A stretch of DNA of 64,000 bases from Unio delphinus (GCA_029339505.1 JAQISU010000036.1:3026501-3090500); one strand, 5' to 3'. Positions 38,871 to 53,096 are shown, counted from the stretch's first letter. Translations and numbers: made by a program. Notes: generated from the sequence alone by a model not told the origin.

Positions 38871-40110
38871 TCATAATATAATTTTGATATGTACAAAATT
38901 AGGATATTTTTCTGTAGTAGGTTTTTGATTTCATAATAAAATTTTGATATGTACAAAATCAGGATATTTTTCTGTAGTAGGTTTTTGATTTCATAATAAA
39001 ATTTTGATATGTACAAAATTAGGATATTTTTCTGTAGTAGGTTTTTGATTTCATAATATAATTTTGATATGTACAAAATTAGGATATTTTTCTGTAGTAG
39101 GTTTTTGATTTCATAATAAAATTTTGATATGTACAAAATCAGGATATTTTTCTGTAGTAGGTTTTTGATTTCATAATAAAATTTTGATATGTACAAAATT
39201 AGGATATTTTTCTGTAGTAGGTTTTTGATTTCATAATATAATTTTGATATGTACAAAATTAGGATATTTTTCTGTAGTAGGTTTTTGATTTCATAATATA
39301 ATTTTGATATGTACAAAATTAGGATATTTTTCTGTATTAGGTTTTTGATTTCATAATATAATTTTGATATGTACAAAATTAGGATATTTTTCTGTAGTAG
39401 GTTTTTGATTTCATAATATAATTTTGATATGTACAAAATTAGGATATTTTTCTGTAGTAGGTTTTTGATTTCATAATATAATTTTGATATGTACAAAATT
39501 AGGATATTTTTCTGTAGTAGGTTTTTGATTTCATAATATAATTTTGATATGTACAAAATTAGGATATTTTTCTGTAGTAGGTTTTTGATTTCATAATATA
39601 ATTTTGATATGTACAAAATTAGGATATTTTTCTGTAGTAGGTTTTTGATTTCATAATATAATTTTGATATGTACAAAATTAGGATATTTTTCTGTAGTAG
39701 GTTTTTGATTTCATAATATAATTTTGATATGTACAAAATTAGGATATTTTTCTGTAGTAGGTTTTTGATTTCATAATATAATTTTGATATGTACAAAATT
39801 GGGATATTTTTCTGTAGTAGGTTTTTGATTTCATAATATAATTTTGATATGTACAAAATTAGGATATTTTTCTGTAGTAGGTTTTTGATTTCATAATATA
39901 ATTTTGATATGTACAAAATTAGGATATTTTTCTGTAGTAGGTTTTTGATTTCATAATATAATTTTGATATGTACAAAATTAGGATATTTTTCTGTAGTAG
40001 GTTTTTGATTTCATAATATAATTTTGATATGTACAAAATTAGGATATTTTTCTGTAGTAGGTTTTTGATTTCATAATAAAATTTTGATATGTACAAATGT
40101 AGACTTTGGT
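38870..40110. repeat. 60-bp satellite, 20 near-identical units
   Basis: The unit begins ATTTTGATATGTACAAAATT, continues AGGATATTTTTCTGTAGTAG and ends GTTTTTGATTTCATAATATA. Twenty full 60-bp units occupy 38881-40080, differing by one or two bases. The unit is clearly a homogenised version of the longer repeat seen in the preceding field. Because 60 is a multiple of 3, it yields a 436-aa minus-strand ORF with 20-residue periodicity. Confidence 0.97.
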
Positions 40111-40650
40111 ATTCAAATAGCATTTGTGTTCATAATGTCATGTTCATACGTACAAAGATAGCCTGGATTTTTCTAGAAGCCTGAAGTTTTAAAGTAGCTT
40201 TTGATTTCATTATATCAGTTTCATACATACAAAATTAGCCTGTGGATTTATGGTAGCCTGGGTTTTTCTAGTAGTATGGGTTTTTGTAGTAGCATGGGTA
40301 TGGGTATTTCGACTGATCAATAATGCAGTGCTGAAGACACGCTTGGATCAGAGGGAATACGAATGATCGACAATGCAGTCAGATACATACACTGGGATCA
40401 AAGGGTATACGAATGATTAATTAAGAAGTGCGGTAAACACGCTCAGAAAAGAGGGTATGTGAGTGATCCATAATGCATTGCGGTTGACGCTGGATGAAAG
40501 GGTGGGCGATTGATCAATACTATAGCACGGTGGACACGCTAGGATCATAGTGTGGATGAATGTTCATATGTTCATTAATGTGACGGCGGACACTGGAATC
40601 AGATGTTGGATTAGTGATAATTATTGCAACGCGGACGACACGATGTTATC
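40111..40650. repeat. Edge of the minisatellite field, then ~56-bp degenerate repeat
   Basis: To about 40300 the TAGTAGCCTGGGTTTTTC units continue. From about 40308, five or six loose units of the type GATCAATAATGCAGTGCGG, GACACGCTGGGATCAAAGGG follow. Confidence 0.65.
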
Positions 40651-42295
40651 AAATGGCCGAACCATGACCGGTAATAAGATAACACTGATGCCAAGGAGCT
40701 TTCATGGATTGGCGTTATCGATGCAATAAATTTGTTTCAGCGGGATGTCTTTGTCTAGGCAACCTTGCAGTGAAGCATTATTAAATCATAGTTTCAAATT
40801 AAACTTCGAAGTTTGAAGTAAAATAGAGTGACTCAGTACTAGACATATGATGTCTATATGTGTCTATGTTTGTTCATTGAGTGTACACTTTAATACTTGT
40901 GAAAATATACAGTCGTTGCAATACAAATGTAATATCCGCAATATACTAAACAAGGGTTCAGTGAGTCCTACAGAATCATGGGAAGACCTGGAAACTTATC
41001 GTGTGTAACCCACGAGATATGCTACGAAAATGTACTCACTGGAATTTAAAAGTAGGCATTTAATATTTAATGTTATAAGCACATATTTTAAGTTTTCACT
41101 CATAACGTATTTAATTTACGGTCTTAGTGATAGACTGATCCTAGTAGTACTTTACGAACCATACAAGTAGTAATTCAAAATATAGATTCTCAATTGTATT
41201 TTTGTGCGTGCTTTATTCCGGTTAAGTCAATAACAAAGAACAAAATACCAGTCTGTAATTTCTCGAAGGTCTTAAGTTAACAGGTCTATATAACAAGCGT
41301 ATGAACGTACTTGAATCGGAAGCGGGGAAACCATTTTATTCGGGGAGAGGCGACTATGTAATTGATAAACTATGCTACCTTCCAACTGCACACGTTATAC
41401 TTTTCGGGCCTGACATTTTTTGATAATTGATTAACAACGATCTTTGGAAACTTTAATCGATAGCTTTGTTGTTGAAAAACGAATACAGGAATGTGAATTT
41501 AGAAAATTAATTAAAAAAAGCAAATCTTGACCACGCAGGCAAAATGTAATTTGCCAGACCACAGTGACGGTGCTAAAATGCGATATGGATGCCTGAGTTT
41601 CTTGAGTGTTTTATAGATTGATGCTATTATTCCTTTCAACCCTATTCTATGTGATTAATGATGCCGTCTTTCATGGCGTTTTCGATTGAGAAAAACAACG
41701 ATTTGTGATACCATAGTTTCCTTTGAGGGTAATCATGATTGAGAAATACACTCTATGTCGTGAATGTCGGAGTTTCGGCGTAGTGAAAGTTTGAGGATTT
41801 AGATTAACCAATTTCTGGATTTATTTCTGGCAGATTTGGATATGTTAAGCAAAATAAATCTGGGAATTTTCGCAGTTGAATTTTGGAAATTCTATGTTTG
41901 TCAAACATTTTCCAATCATAAATAAATAGAAAAATAACGAATAAATAACAGAAAAGCCAAAGACCCCACGTCGCTCATTTGAATTATCATTCTACCTTAT
42001 GAAATATACATGGAACTAGTATAGTAATGATTTCAGCCTATTTTCCGGAAATACTAGGCACACAAAGTCAAATACACTGGAGGTATTTATGTAAATTAGT
42101 TATATCTTCTGTAATTTATGCCATATATTTTATTTCAATTCGTACATAATACCTATTTTACGCATACAATTATGTGCTTTCATACACTTAAGAGATCAGA
42201 AAGACGGCTGTGAATTCATAATTAATTTACTTAAGTGTTGAATCTATTTAATGTCATATGCCCAGAATTCCAATTTCACGTGTTATATAAAAAAT
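40651..42295. other. Unassigned AT-rich DNA
   Basis: I see no gene, RNA gene or repeat that I can support. Confidence 0.4.
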
Positions 42296-42560
42296 GCTTG
42301 TCCGTAAAGTTCCATTTTCTCGGTCGAGATTATGATTGTATCTGTTGAATTACACAGCGCTTGTTGAAATTGCGATGACTAATGTTGAGTTTTTAGATTG
42401 TATCTTCCCAATTAAACGCCGTTTGTTGAAATCTTAATGTCATATGTCGAATGCTTCACATTATCAAGTTGAATCACATTAATTATGCTGAAAGTTTAAT
42501 TTCCTATGTTGAGCTTTTAGATTGTATATGGTGAATAGCATAACGCCGATTGGGTATTTT
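42296..42560. repeat. Loose ~60-bp repeat (GTTGAGTTTTTAGATTGTAT)
   Basis: Three or four diverged units containing TGTTGAAT, TGTTGAAAT and TTAGATTGTAT. Confidence 0.5.
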
Positions 42561-42923
42561 ACTGTGCTTGTCAGAATTAGTTTCTTTTTATTTTGAAATG
42601 ATGTATTGGTGTTAAATGTAGCGATGCACAATGTCCACTTAAAAATGAAATCGAGTATTAAGATATATAATTTGTGTATTTAATTATGAGGCGCCAGTAT
42701 ATTTAGTGCATGTACAATGTACAATTTACAATTTAAAATTTAAAAGTTACCATTCACAGGTCGAGCATTACTATGAATTTCTTCACTAAATGTCGCTCGC
42801 GTGAACAGACCGCGTAGGCTACTGTTCGTTGCTCTGACATTTAACAAATGAAATTTAAATAATAGCCATATGAAAAGAAACTTTTACCAGAAGCAGTTGC
42901 ATACAACGTATATCTCGACATAT

Positions 42924-43769
<846 letters not shown>

Positions 43770-45300
43770 GGATAAGCAGTGTATGATACAGAGCCTGAGG
43801 GAGGTGTACTCTGATCGTGGTACTCTAATGATGAATTGAGCAGCTGTGTTTTGAACTTGTCGAAGTTACTGGAGTATATATTGAGACGAACCAGACAGAA
43901 GTAATTTATAATAGTCCAGTCTTGAAAGTACTAATGAACACACAAGTGTTTTAGTGGCATCAACTGAAAGATATTTGCTAATGAAGCTGATGCATCTCAG
44001 CTCAAGATATGTAGCTTTACATATGTTCATGACATGTTGGCGCAATGTAAGAGTACTGTCTAGAGTAACACCTAGATTTCGCACTGACTGTGAATGTAAT
44101 GATGTTGTTTCTGATATAAATTGTTTGAGGTAAAGTATGTGAATGAGAAGTTATGTGTGTTGTGCTTAGTTGTATCATAATTAATCTGGAGCTTGAAACA
44201 TGTCATCCATGATTTCACATCAGAAATGCACCTCTCTACTCCATGGATGGTAGCATCAACTTCAGTTGGGTGTCTAGACTTGTATATTTGGGTGTCATCA
44301 GCGTACAATTGGTGATGATCTATGACACCTGAGAGCGGCTGAGTGTATAGAATGAAGAGAACATCAGTAATCACTCAAGTAGAAATGATGTTAGAGTTGG
44401 ATCAAGGTCATATGGCTGGTGCACTCTGCATCACGAGTATACATACTAAAACCAGATATAACGTTTTTCAATGATGCTAATGGTTGCTGCTAAAATTCTG
44501 TATTGCATCTGGACGGTGACGACGAGTCAATTTAAATTGTGTTGTGAAGGTTGTCTCTAATCGTGTGGCACACAACAAATGTGCAAACAGGTCACGAAGG
44601 TCGTATAGAGAGAAAGGAGCTGGAAGTGGTGCACAGTTGTGCCTTGCCATCAGGTTGTTTTAATCTTGAAGAGCACTTTGCAGCTAAAACTTTCCGTGAT
44701 CGTAGTGCTGTTGTGGGCTGATTTCGCTGGATGGATTATTTGTATGACGTTCTTCTAGCGGCTTCATAGATTTGATTATTAATAGTGAGTCTGGTGGAAA
44801 GCCAAAGCCTCTCAGTTCAAGGGTGGTCTCTTTTAGCAGTGCGAAACTGGTCCATAACACTGTAATGATATGGAGAATACTTTTGAATTGATATTCTGCG
44901 CTTGGTATCAGGCAATGAACGCAGACAGTTATCGATTTGTTCTGCTGTAGGAGGTAAGCAAGTTGTTAGGTTGGCTTCGATGTTATGCATTAGTTTGGTT
45001 ATATTTATCATAAAGAGGTTTCTCTAAGTAACAAATAGAGATGGATGGTTAGGGATTCATACGTCAAGACGGCATAAAATGCAGTGGTGATCTGATGCAA
45101 AGTTCATTGGATACAGGGGGAGGGGGTCTGTAATGTCATCCAGTCTATGAACAATCCAGTCTAAAATGTTTCCATGATTACGTGTGGGATGGTTAACTGA
45201 CTCTTTGAGGTTGACATCATTAATGGTATTTATGAGTTTTGTGGGCTTATATGACAGTCACAGTGAACGTTAAAATCTCTAAGAATAATCAAGTTGCCAT
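43770..45300 (-). pseudogene. CR1/L2-like LINE remnant: endonuclease end plus RT C-terminal part
   Basis: At the right (5') end, minus-strand frames give RDFNVHC (endonuclease D-x-N motif), ESVNHPTRNHGNILDWIV and FASDHHC (SDH motif). Further left are LPPTAEQIDNCLRSLPDTK-like sequence and, at 44374-43866, HQLYADDTQIYKSRHPTEVD, RCISDVKSWMTC, RNLGVTLDSTLTLRQHV and KYLSVDATKTLV. The RT core between them appears mostly deleted. It is the same family as the copy at 34560, inverted. Confidence 0.75.
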
Positions 45301-46093
45301 TTATCGAATGTCCCTACTACAAGAGATTTAGAAACATCTACATCTACAAGAAAAGAATCAATTCAAACAGTTGTTATATTTTTTGAATATGAGCATTTGT
45401 TTTGAGACGTTCCAACATGAGCCCAAAAATATTCCATTTATTGTCTATTTCACAAATGAATAAACCTTCTCAAATGGAAATATCTGGGGACAAAAAACAA
45501 ATTCAGTAGTTTTTGGAGAATAGTGCCAAATAAACAAGTAAAAATGACTGGTGCGCATCATCTATTCATGTTCATAAACAAGATAATATTTTCGGCATGA
45601 GACCCAACTATAACAAAGCGAACAGTGTGACGAAACACGTCTATTGCCAATAATTGATGACTGCATTGAAAAATTGGAAATGCAAACTATGTGACCAAAT
45701 TAGACCTTTTGAAATCATTGTGGAGAAATTCAATGTTGGAAAGGGGGAAAATGAAATGTCGGTATTTGATTCCAACTCACTGTCACTTAGTCAAAGCTTT
45801 AATCAATATTTTGATTCCTAATAGAATTGTCTTGTCTCTTACTTGTTTTATTTATTCTTTTTAATACAAAAGAGGAAGCATTTTAGAAACTTCAAATGGT
45901 TTATAGGCAGAATGGAATCGGAAACGTAATAAGACGTGATAAAGCGTATTCAAACTTTAGAAAGCCAAATATTTATGGTATTTAATGATATGTTTTTATA
46001 TGTTTGCAAAGGATACCTTTATTTGTGCATGGCTGTTTTTGTCTAGTCTAAATGGTTTAGACGGTTTGGTTTCAATTTTCAAAGCCGGCATAT
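45301..46093. other. Unassigned spacer
   Basis: Nothing recognisable. Confidence 0.4.
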
Positions 46094-46420
46094 TCAGTAA
46101 GATTTCTTTTTTGTCCTGGTTACAGATCTCCAGTTGATGTTGTGAGCCATTGCACCAAGTGTTATATTACCACTATTGAATGCGTGCCCATTGGAAAAGT
46201 GTTCTGCGACCGGGCATCTGTACAGCTTCTTTGTCATCCAATCATATTTATAAAGGTTGATGATTTTCTTTAGCTTCTCAGTTTCTAAGACATATTGAAT
46301 GTTACAGATGTTACATATGATGAGATAAATTACATTCTTTGTTTTACACGTTTTGTTTTGACCATGTATATTTAGTTTTGTTCTAGTCACTGAATTAGAA
46401 AATGTCCTGGTCTCTAACAA
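46094..46420 (-). pseudogene. Penelope-like element GIY-YIG endonuclease remnant
   Basis: An open frame of 108 aa: CKTKNVIYLIICNICNIQYV, then LETEKLKKIINLYKYD and CPVAEHFSNGHAF, with NINWRSVTRTKKKSY. This is the Penelope-like pattern (VIYLI-C-x2-C-QYVGET ... CPVAEHF ... H). The Gly of QYVGET is Leu here. The reverse transcriptase part is not seen, so this is a 3' fragment. Confidence 0.65.
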
Positions 46421-46609
46421 AAGGAATTTAATGGATGTCTGCAGTACTGCAGTGAATAGTGCTGTCTAGCTCTGGGCATCATGTTGCAGACGTATAGCAT
46501 GACGTCACACCAAATCACATTATCCTAATACGAAACGGTTGAGTAGGAAAATCATTAGACTGTGGTCTGACATACTCATTTTAAAATATATAAGCTTGTG
46601 TAAAGCCAC
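46421..46609. other. Unassigned spacer
   Basis: Short non-repetitive stretch between the Penelope-like remnant and a minisatellite. Confidence 0.3.
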
Positions 46610-46922
46610 TGACACTCAGGATAGTGAGCACATGGTTTAAGCCGCTGAAACTTTGAACCGTTACCAGACAGTTACCGAATGATCGAAGGAAGCGGAAACG
46701 TCGGACAGTTACCAGATGATGGAAGGCTGCTGAAACTTCGGACATTTACCAGATGATGGAATGCAGCTGAAACGTCGGACAGTGACCAGATGATGGAAGG
46801 CAGCTGCAACGTCGAACAATTACCTGATGATGGAAGGCTGCTGAAATTTTGAACAGTGATCATGTGGTGTAAGGCAGCTGAAATGTCGGACAGTGACCAG
46901 TTGATCTAAGGCAGCTGAAAAT
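46610..46922. repeat. ~37-bp minisatellite
   Basis: About eight units around CAGATGATGGAAGGCAGCTG and AAACGTCGGACAGTGAC. ORFs here are repeat translations. Confidence 0.85.
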
Positions 46923-47600
46923 TACACATACTCCAACATCTACGTTTGCATTGTGAGGCTTAGCCAGCTTAGATAGCAATAAGTTGATACACATAGTCCA
47001 ACATCTACGCTTGCATTGGGAGGCTAGGGAATCTTAGCTGGTAAAGAATTTATATACTTTGTTCCTCATCTACTTTTGTGATGTCATTCTGTACATACTA
47101 GATCATCTTAGTGAACCAAAAAATATTTGATACACATGTTTCCACATCAATTCTTGTGTTGTGGTTCGTTTCAGGCTGCACCATTGATTTCAATCACATG
47201 GCCCACTAAGCCCGTGTCCTGTGGCCCGCAAAGTTATTACCGTTATAAGGTGTCATGAGAGATGTCAAAGGTGGTGCGTACTTTGGGCCATCGAAAATGA
47301 CTTAATGCAGCCCTCGGGGTGGTTTGAGTATAAGACATCAAGGCTAGAATATCTCAGATAAAAAAATTAAAATACATAGTATCATATCAGCGTAGTGTTT
47401 TAGATTCTTATTCCTATCTTATCTGATCTGGCAAAGCGTCGATACATTTTGTACGTATCCGCTCCATCATAACTAATAACGAGTCAGAGCACTTCTACAT
47501 CAACTGTTGTGCCGTGATTCTATACGGCTACGTCATCTTAGCTTTCAAAGAGTCTAAACACTTACTTCCACATCAACTCTAGTGTTGTGTTACGTGTTAG
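46923..47600. repeat. Loose 60-80-bp repeats (CACATACTCCAACATCTACG)
   Basis: Diverged units contain ACACATAYTCCAACATCTAC, then TTGTGTTGTG/GCATTGTGAGGCT, then TAGCTGGCAAAGAATTGATA. A non-repetitive piece lies at 47180-47440. Confidence 0.5.
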
Positions 47601-47629
47601 GGTTCTCATAAAAGTTTTTTAAAAAAAAG

Positions 47630-48265
47630 AAAACGTGACAACAACATGTGTTCTAAAATTTTAGAAATAATTTATTTTCCTAGAAAGACAAGGTACAATT
47701 TAAAAATGTAACTTTTTTACAAATCAAATCCCAAAGTAATCCAAGATTAATCCAAGAATTAAAAGGTAGGAGTCAAGCAAAAAATATTCTAATTAGAGTT
47801 TGAGTCCCGATGAAAATCCAAAACGGAAGGCGAACCTGTATAGCACATAAGTGTCAACACTTTTTTGTCGAATCACACAAAAATAATCTTGTTTTTGAAT
47901 TCCGAATACAATTTCAACAAAACGTCTTTGTTTAAGAATTATTTCTGAGCACAAATATTTCAAGGGTAAAACAACCCCTTAGAAACCAAATTATGTGAGG
48001 AGCAATTAATATATAACTAAACTACAGAAGAAAACACTTAGACTTCCAAGCGTTTAATATTCCTATTAAAATATGAATCTAAACATCAATATTAAACATG
48101 GCTACTGAGTACAACAGACGCCCGGATGAGGGTCAGCATGCAGATAACACCACAAGTTCGCAGTTACTACGTAAAAGATATTTACATCTGAAGTCACGTG
48201 GTCTATTATAGCTTCGGTTAAATTCTATATAAATGCCACACTATGAGCGAATAAAAACACTAAAA
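47630..48265. repeat. Dispersed repeat, copy A
   Basis: It matches 48900-49515 in the same orientation. Shared blocks: AAATCCAAAAC, AAGTGTCAACA, AGGGTAAAACAA, CTAAACATCAA, TATTAAACATGGCTACTG, AGTCACGTRSTCT. It also shows weaker similarity to 23215-23700. It is probably a non-autonomous transposon; ends unresolved. Confidence 0.7.
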
Positions 48266-48899
48266 ATAAAAAAGGTCGAAAAACTTGAAAAATTGAACAT
48301 AATTTCTTGAAAATATAATCTGCAGCAAATAAAATTACAATGCAATAGTATATAATGGAATCCACAAATTTAACAGTAAACAACAAACAATTAAGTTATA
48401 TCAATTATAAATTAAATTAGTTATACGAAACACTCCCTAATGAAGAAAATAAAGATTTATATGATAAAACTTTCATTTTACCAAATATTAATTATACATG
48501 AGGTTAAAGTAAACGTTAGAAGTACTCTAATACATTTATATACACGTGCTTCTGCTATTAAATTATCGTTTCCTTTCATGTGTCTGATGTCACGATTATA
48601 TTCCTGTAACAAGAAACTCCACTTTAGTAGTCTTTGATTTATTTTTTTTTCACTATGAACTTAAGGGAGTTGTGGTCACTAGATAATTGTATCTAAGAAA
48701 GCTTGCTGATGTCGCTAAAGGTTTCAATATTTCAAAACAATGCTTGGTATTTAAAACTTTAAAGAAGCAGGGAATTCAATATGCATAATACCAAATCCTT
48801 TGAAATAGTTTAGCAAACATTCATAAATACGTGGAAGTGTGCCAGCTTTCTTTTACTACGTCTTTAGTCTCTCACAAACAGTATCAAGGACAAAGGTAA
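48266..48899. other. Spacer between the two dispersed repeat copies
   Basis: AT-rich, no feature that I can support. Confidence 0.35.
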
Positions 48900-49515
48900 A
48901 ACATAACGTTTGTAAAATAACAAAGAATTGACCAAGGTACAATAGAACTTACGATTTTAATAATTAAATATAAAAATAATCTTCGAATAATTCAAGAACT
49001 AAAATTTTGAAGTCCTAGCAATGAAATTTTGTACTTAGTTTTAAATCGTGTCCCAACAAAAATCCAAAACAGAAGTAGATGGCGAATGCTGTAGTTTGTA
49101 CAGCACTGAAGTGTCAACAATTCTTCTTTGTTGAACCACAGAGAAAACGTTCGTCGTTTGAATTCAGAATAAAATTTGAACAAAATGTATTTGTCAAAGA
49201 ATTAATTCAGAGCAAAAGTATTTCCAGGGTAAAACAATCCCTAGGAATGAAAATAACTTGAAAACAAACACAGATTACTACAAACCTAAATAGATGTCAC
49301 AAAAGATGAAAACACCTAAGGTCGAAGTATTTCATAGCCCAACTGAATTTTATATCTCTAAACATCAACATTAAACGTGGCTACTGCATAACACGGACGC
49401 CTAAATAAACCCTGAATGTTACAATTGCGACATAAAAGCTATTTACATATAAAGTCACGTACTCTTCTAGTACAGCCTCGGTTTTACTATATGAAATCCC
49501 ACACTAGGAACGATT
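48900..49515. repeat. Dispersed repeat, copy B
   Basis: The direct partner of copy A about 1.27 kb away, roughly 70-75% similar by eye. It begins with AACTTACGATTTTAATAATT, which resembles 23292 in the Polinton insertion. Confidence 0.7.
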
Positions 49516-50223
49516 ACAAATTCTTTGATATCAGTTTTTTTACATAAAAAAAAAACTTTATGTAAGGAACTTGGTCAACTTAAATTCAATTTACCTATTT
49601 TAGGATTTCGTAACTAAACTAATTTCTGGAACATATCATATACAATAATTAATTTTTTTTTACAATATCATGTGACGGAATATAAACGTTTACAACTGTC
49701 AGATAATTATTTACAAAATACACATTAAATCAGCTATAAGAAACAACTGTGTTTCAGTAGAAGTGGATAATGGTATATAACCAAAATTAGCTGATGCACT
49801 TAATTCCAAATTAACGTTAAATAACTGAATCGAAAACCCTGGGCTTTTGTAAACGTTTATGACGATTATGGCGCCATATGACGATGAAAATAAAATAAAA
49901 CAGCACGCTGCTTAAGTTTAAACATGTTGAGCTAGAACACTGAATTTTCGACAAAGGTAGGACAGTGGATATATAGTGACTAAAAGGACTATGGCATGGT
50001 ATTTATTTAAGTGTAATTTTACCTATTCACTCCCACATTTGACATAAAGTCATATATAATTTAATTACTGTGCGAATGACTAGGTCAACAGTCAGTAATG
50101 CTCAGAATTCCTATCATGTATATTTACTCTCTGACACACTGTACAGAATTGACTTCCTTTAAATCGTAGTACCATGTGGTACACATGCTTTGCGATCGGA
50201 ACTCGTCTTATCACTTGATAAAG

Positions 50224-50290
50224 GTTCTGCGGTAGCTCAGTGTGAAGAAGGTCATACGCATAGTTTAAGGGTCACATGTTCCACACCTAC
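50224..50290 (+). repeat. Possible tRNA-derived SINE relic
   Basis: GGTAGCTCAGTGTG fits an RNA polymerase III A box, and GGGTCACATGTTCCACACC about 40 nt later resembles a decayed B box. There is no tRNA cloverleaf, so it is not a tRNA gene. Confidence 0.25.
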
Positions 50291-50344
50291 TCATGCCAGC
50301 TCATTTTGGGCCGAGTTATTGTAATGCCCGGCACAATGGCCACA

Positions 50345-51750
50345 CATTTTTGCATCCCGTAAATAGCCGTCTTTACTGTCATCACTCAACGAACGTTTTC
50401 ACTGTTATCCCCCAAACGAATATCTTTACTATCATCCCCAAACGAATATCTTTACTGTCATCTCGGAAACGAATATCTTTAGTGTTATTCTAAACAAATA
50501 TCTTTACTATCATCCCCAAAATGAATATCTTTAGTATCATCTAGCAAGCGATATCTTTAATATCATCCCCCAAACGAATATCTTTACTGTCATCTCGTAA
50601 ACGAATATTTTACTATCATCCACAAAGCGAATATCTTTACTGTCATCCCCCAAAATAATATCTTTACTGTCACCCCCCTAACGAATATATTTTCTGTCAT
50701 CCCCAAAAACGAATATCTTTACTGTCATCCCCAAAACGAATTTCTTTACTGTCATCCCAAACGAATTTCTTTACTGTCCTCCCCCCAAACATTATCTTTA
50801 CTGTCATCTCCCCAAACATTATCTTTACTGTCCTCCCCCAAATGAATATCTTTACTTTTTCTTTACTGTCCTCCCCCCAAACATTATCTTTACTGTCATC
50901 CCCCAAATGAATATCTTTACTTTTTCTTTACTGTCATCCTCCAAACGAATATCTTTACTGTCATCCCCAAAACGAATATCTTCACTGTCATCCCCCAAAA
51001 CGAATATCTTTACTGTCATCCTCAAAACGAATATCTTTACAGTCATCCCCCAAACGAATATCTTTACCGTCATCCCCCAAACGAATATCTTTACTGTCAT
51101 CCCAAAAACGAATTTCTTTACTGTTATCCCCAAACGAATTTCTTTACTGTCATCCCCAAACGATTTCTTTACTGTCATCTCCCCAAACATTATCTTTACT
51201 GTCCTCCCCCAAACGAATATCTTTATTGTCATCCCCCAAATGAATATCTTTACTGTCATCCCAAAAACGAATATCTTTACTGTCATCCCCCAAACGAATA
51301 TCTTTACTATCATCCCCCAAACGAATATCTTTACCGTCATCCCCCAAACGAATATCTCTACTGTCATCCCCAAACAAATATCTTTACTGTCATCCCCCAA
51401 ACAAATATATTTACTGTCATCCCCCCAAAACGAATATTTTTACTGTCATCCCCAAAACGAATATTTTACTATCATCCCCCAAACGAATATCTTTACTGTC
51501 ATCCCCCGAATGAATATCTTTACTGTCATCCCCCAAACGAATATCATCCCCCAAACAAATATCGTTAGTGTCATCCACCAAACGAATATCTTTACTGTCA
51601 TCCCACAATTGAATATCATTACTGTCATTTCGCAAACGAATATATTTAATGTCAATTGAATATCATTACCGTCATTTCGCAAACGAATATCTTTAATGTT
51701 ATCCCCCATACGAAAATATTTACTGTTACTCCGCAAACAGCCATCTGTAC
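50345..51750. repeat. ~27-bp minisatellite, roughly 50 units (CATCCCCCAAACGAATATCTTTACTGT)
   Basis: A long array with length variants: extra C, ATATTTT or AATTTCTTT forms, and a shorter CAAACATTATC variant in a block at about 50780-51200. Overlapping ORFs on both strands are artefacts of the array. Confidence 0.95.
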
Positions 51751-53090
51751 TGTCATCATGATTAACGACTACATTTACTAGCTTCATTCACAACTTTGAA
51801 GTTCTATGTTAAATAGAGTTTGAAACCCGAGGTCATTTGATGTGAACTTTATGAAATTATTTCTATAACCATCTCACTTTGATCGTCTTAAACGTTGTTA
51901 ATCAATTCGTTTCATGAATGTTTAGATTTAATCATTACGTATATAAGATTCCTTTGTTCAAAAATAACTGATGCGTTCAGATATGCATCGTGTCATCTGT
52001 AATCTCTAATATTAGCAGTTTCCATCCGTTAATTTTCGTTGAAATGATTCCAGTAACTTTGATAATTTCGACACAGTAGATAAACGGTTGGTAAAGTCAT
52101 ATTATTTAAATCTAATATATAGTTGACCGTGTTGTCACTGATTCCCTGGTATGTTTACTTACAACAATGCCGACAGTCATAAAAGCGCGATAAGCAGTAA
52201 TAAGGCTGCCATTTCAATGTTTTCGTGGTAGAAAGTATTCTAGAAACCAATCCAAACAAGCAGCTTCAAATTTAAAATCTATTTAATAGCTCTGACATAT
52301 TTACACTCTCTGTAGACAGTGGTTTATGACAATGGCGTCTTCTTAAATTACTCGTGCACTTGTCGCATCACAGTGAAGCAGACTTTAATAAAAACCAAGA
52401 TCGTACAAGTAATTCGTGCTCTATGTCATTGTGGTGGGTTGTTCGAAATCATTTAGTGTTTGGTTAATGGCATAGGATACTAGTAAAATGCAAGATAGAT
52501 ATCGTCCGAAATATATCTTGCAAATTGTTTATTTAATTCATACTTAATATACCCCTCTTTGATCTTAAATTAAACGCAGAAATAAAGCGGAACCATCAAA
52601 TATTATAAAATCAACAAATAATTCAATTCTTTAATGTATAAAGTGAAAACATAAGCTAAATTAAATCTCGAATAATCTTTATTGTTATATTGCAAGTCTG
52701 AAAGTATAGATTGTGTGCCAAATTGATGTAATCCAGAATGTCTTGAAAGGATTTTACGATAATCTCCAAATAGTGTTAATCCAGTTAATGAGTACTTTAA
52801 TAACTCCAATGAATGATTTTAATAATATGGTCATAATTATATTTCAACACACACACACACACACAAAATAACTACAGAGACTGATTGTAAGATGGGAATA
52901 GATAATTGCAATTTATCTCGACCATATATGAAAACCTAAGACACACTAAGATGATCAAGATGTGGGTCATACGTCAAAAGGCAATGGCATCATGTTAGCA
53001 AGTTACTATTGACTTAAATTACAATCCACAATAACGGACACAAACTAATTATCTATATAGGTTGTTACACAAGACGGTGAACGTAAACTG
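51751..53090. other. AT-rich spacer with a possible dispersed repeat
   Basis: At 52590-52830, CTCGAATAATCTTTATTG, TGATGTAATCCAGAATG and TAATCC motifs resemble the dispersed family at 23215, 47630 and 48900. A short (CA)n lies at 52843-52865. Nothing else is recognised. Confidence 0.4.
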
Positions 53091-53096
53091 GAACCT

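Noticed and set aside
38813..40123. 436-aa minus-strand ORF with 20-residue repeats
   Set aside because: It lies exactly in the 60-bp satellite; the period is a multiple of three, so the frame stays open by chance.
50224..50290. tRNA gene
   Set aside because: Only the A box is convincing; no cloverleaf and the B box is poor. Kept only as a weak SINE relic.
50852..51659. ORFs of 182 and 250 aa on opposite strands
   Set aside because: Translations of the ~27-bp minisatellite; no non-repetitive sequence.
50345..51750. Possible CRISPR array
   Set aside because: Units are directly adjacent and degenerate with no unique spacers; the context is animal genomic DNA. The same applies to the arrays at 46610, 60850 and 63000.
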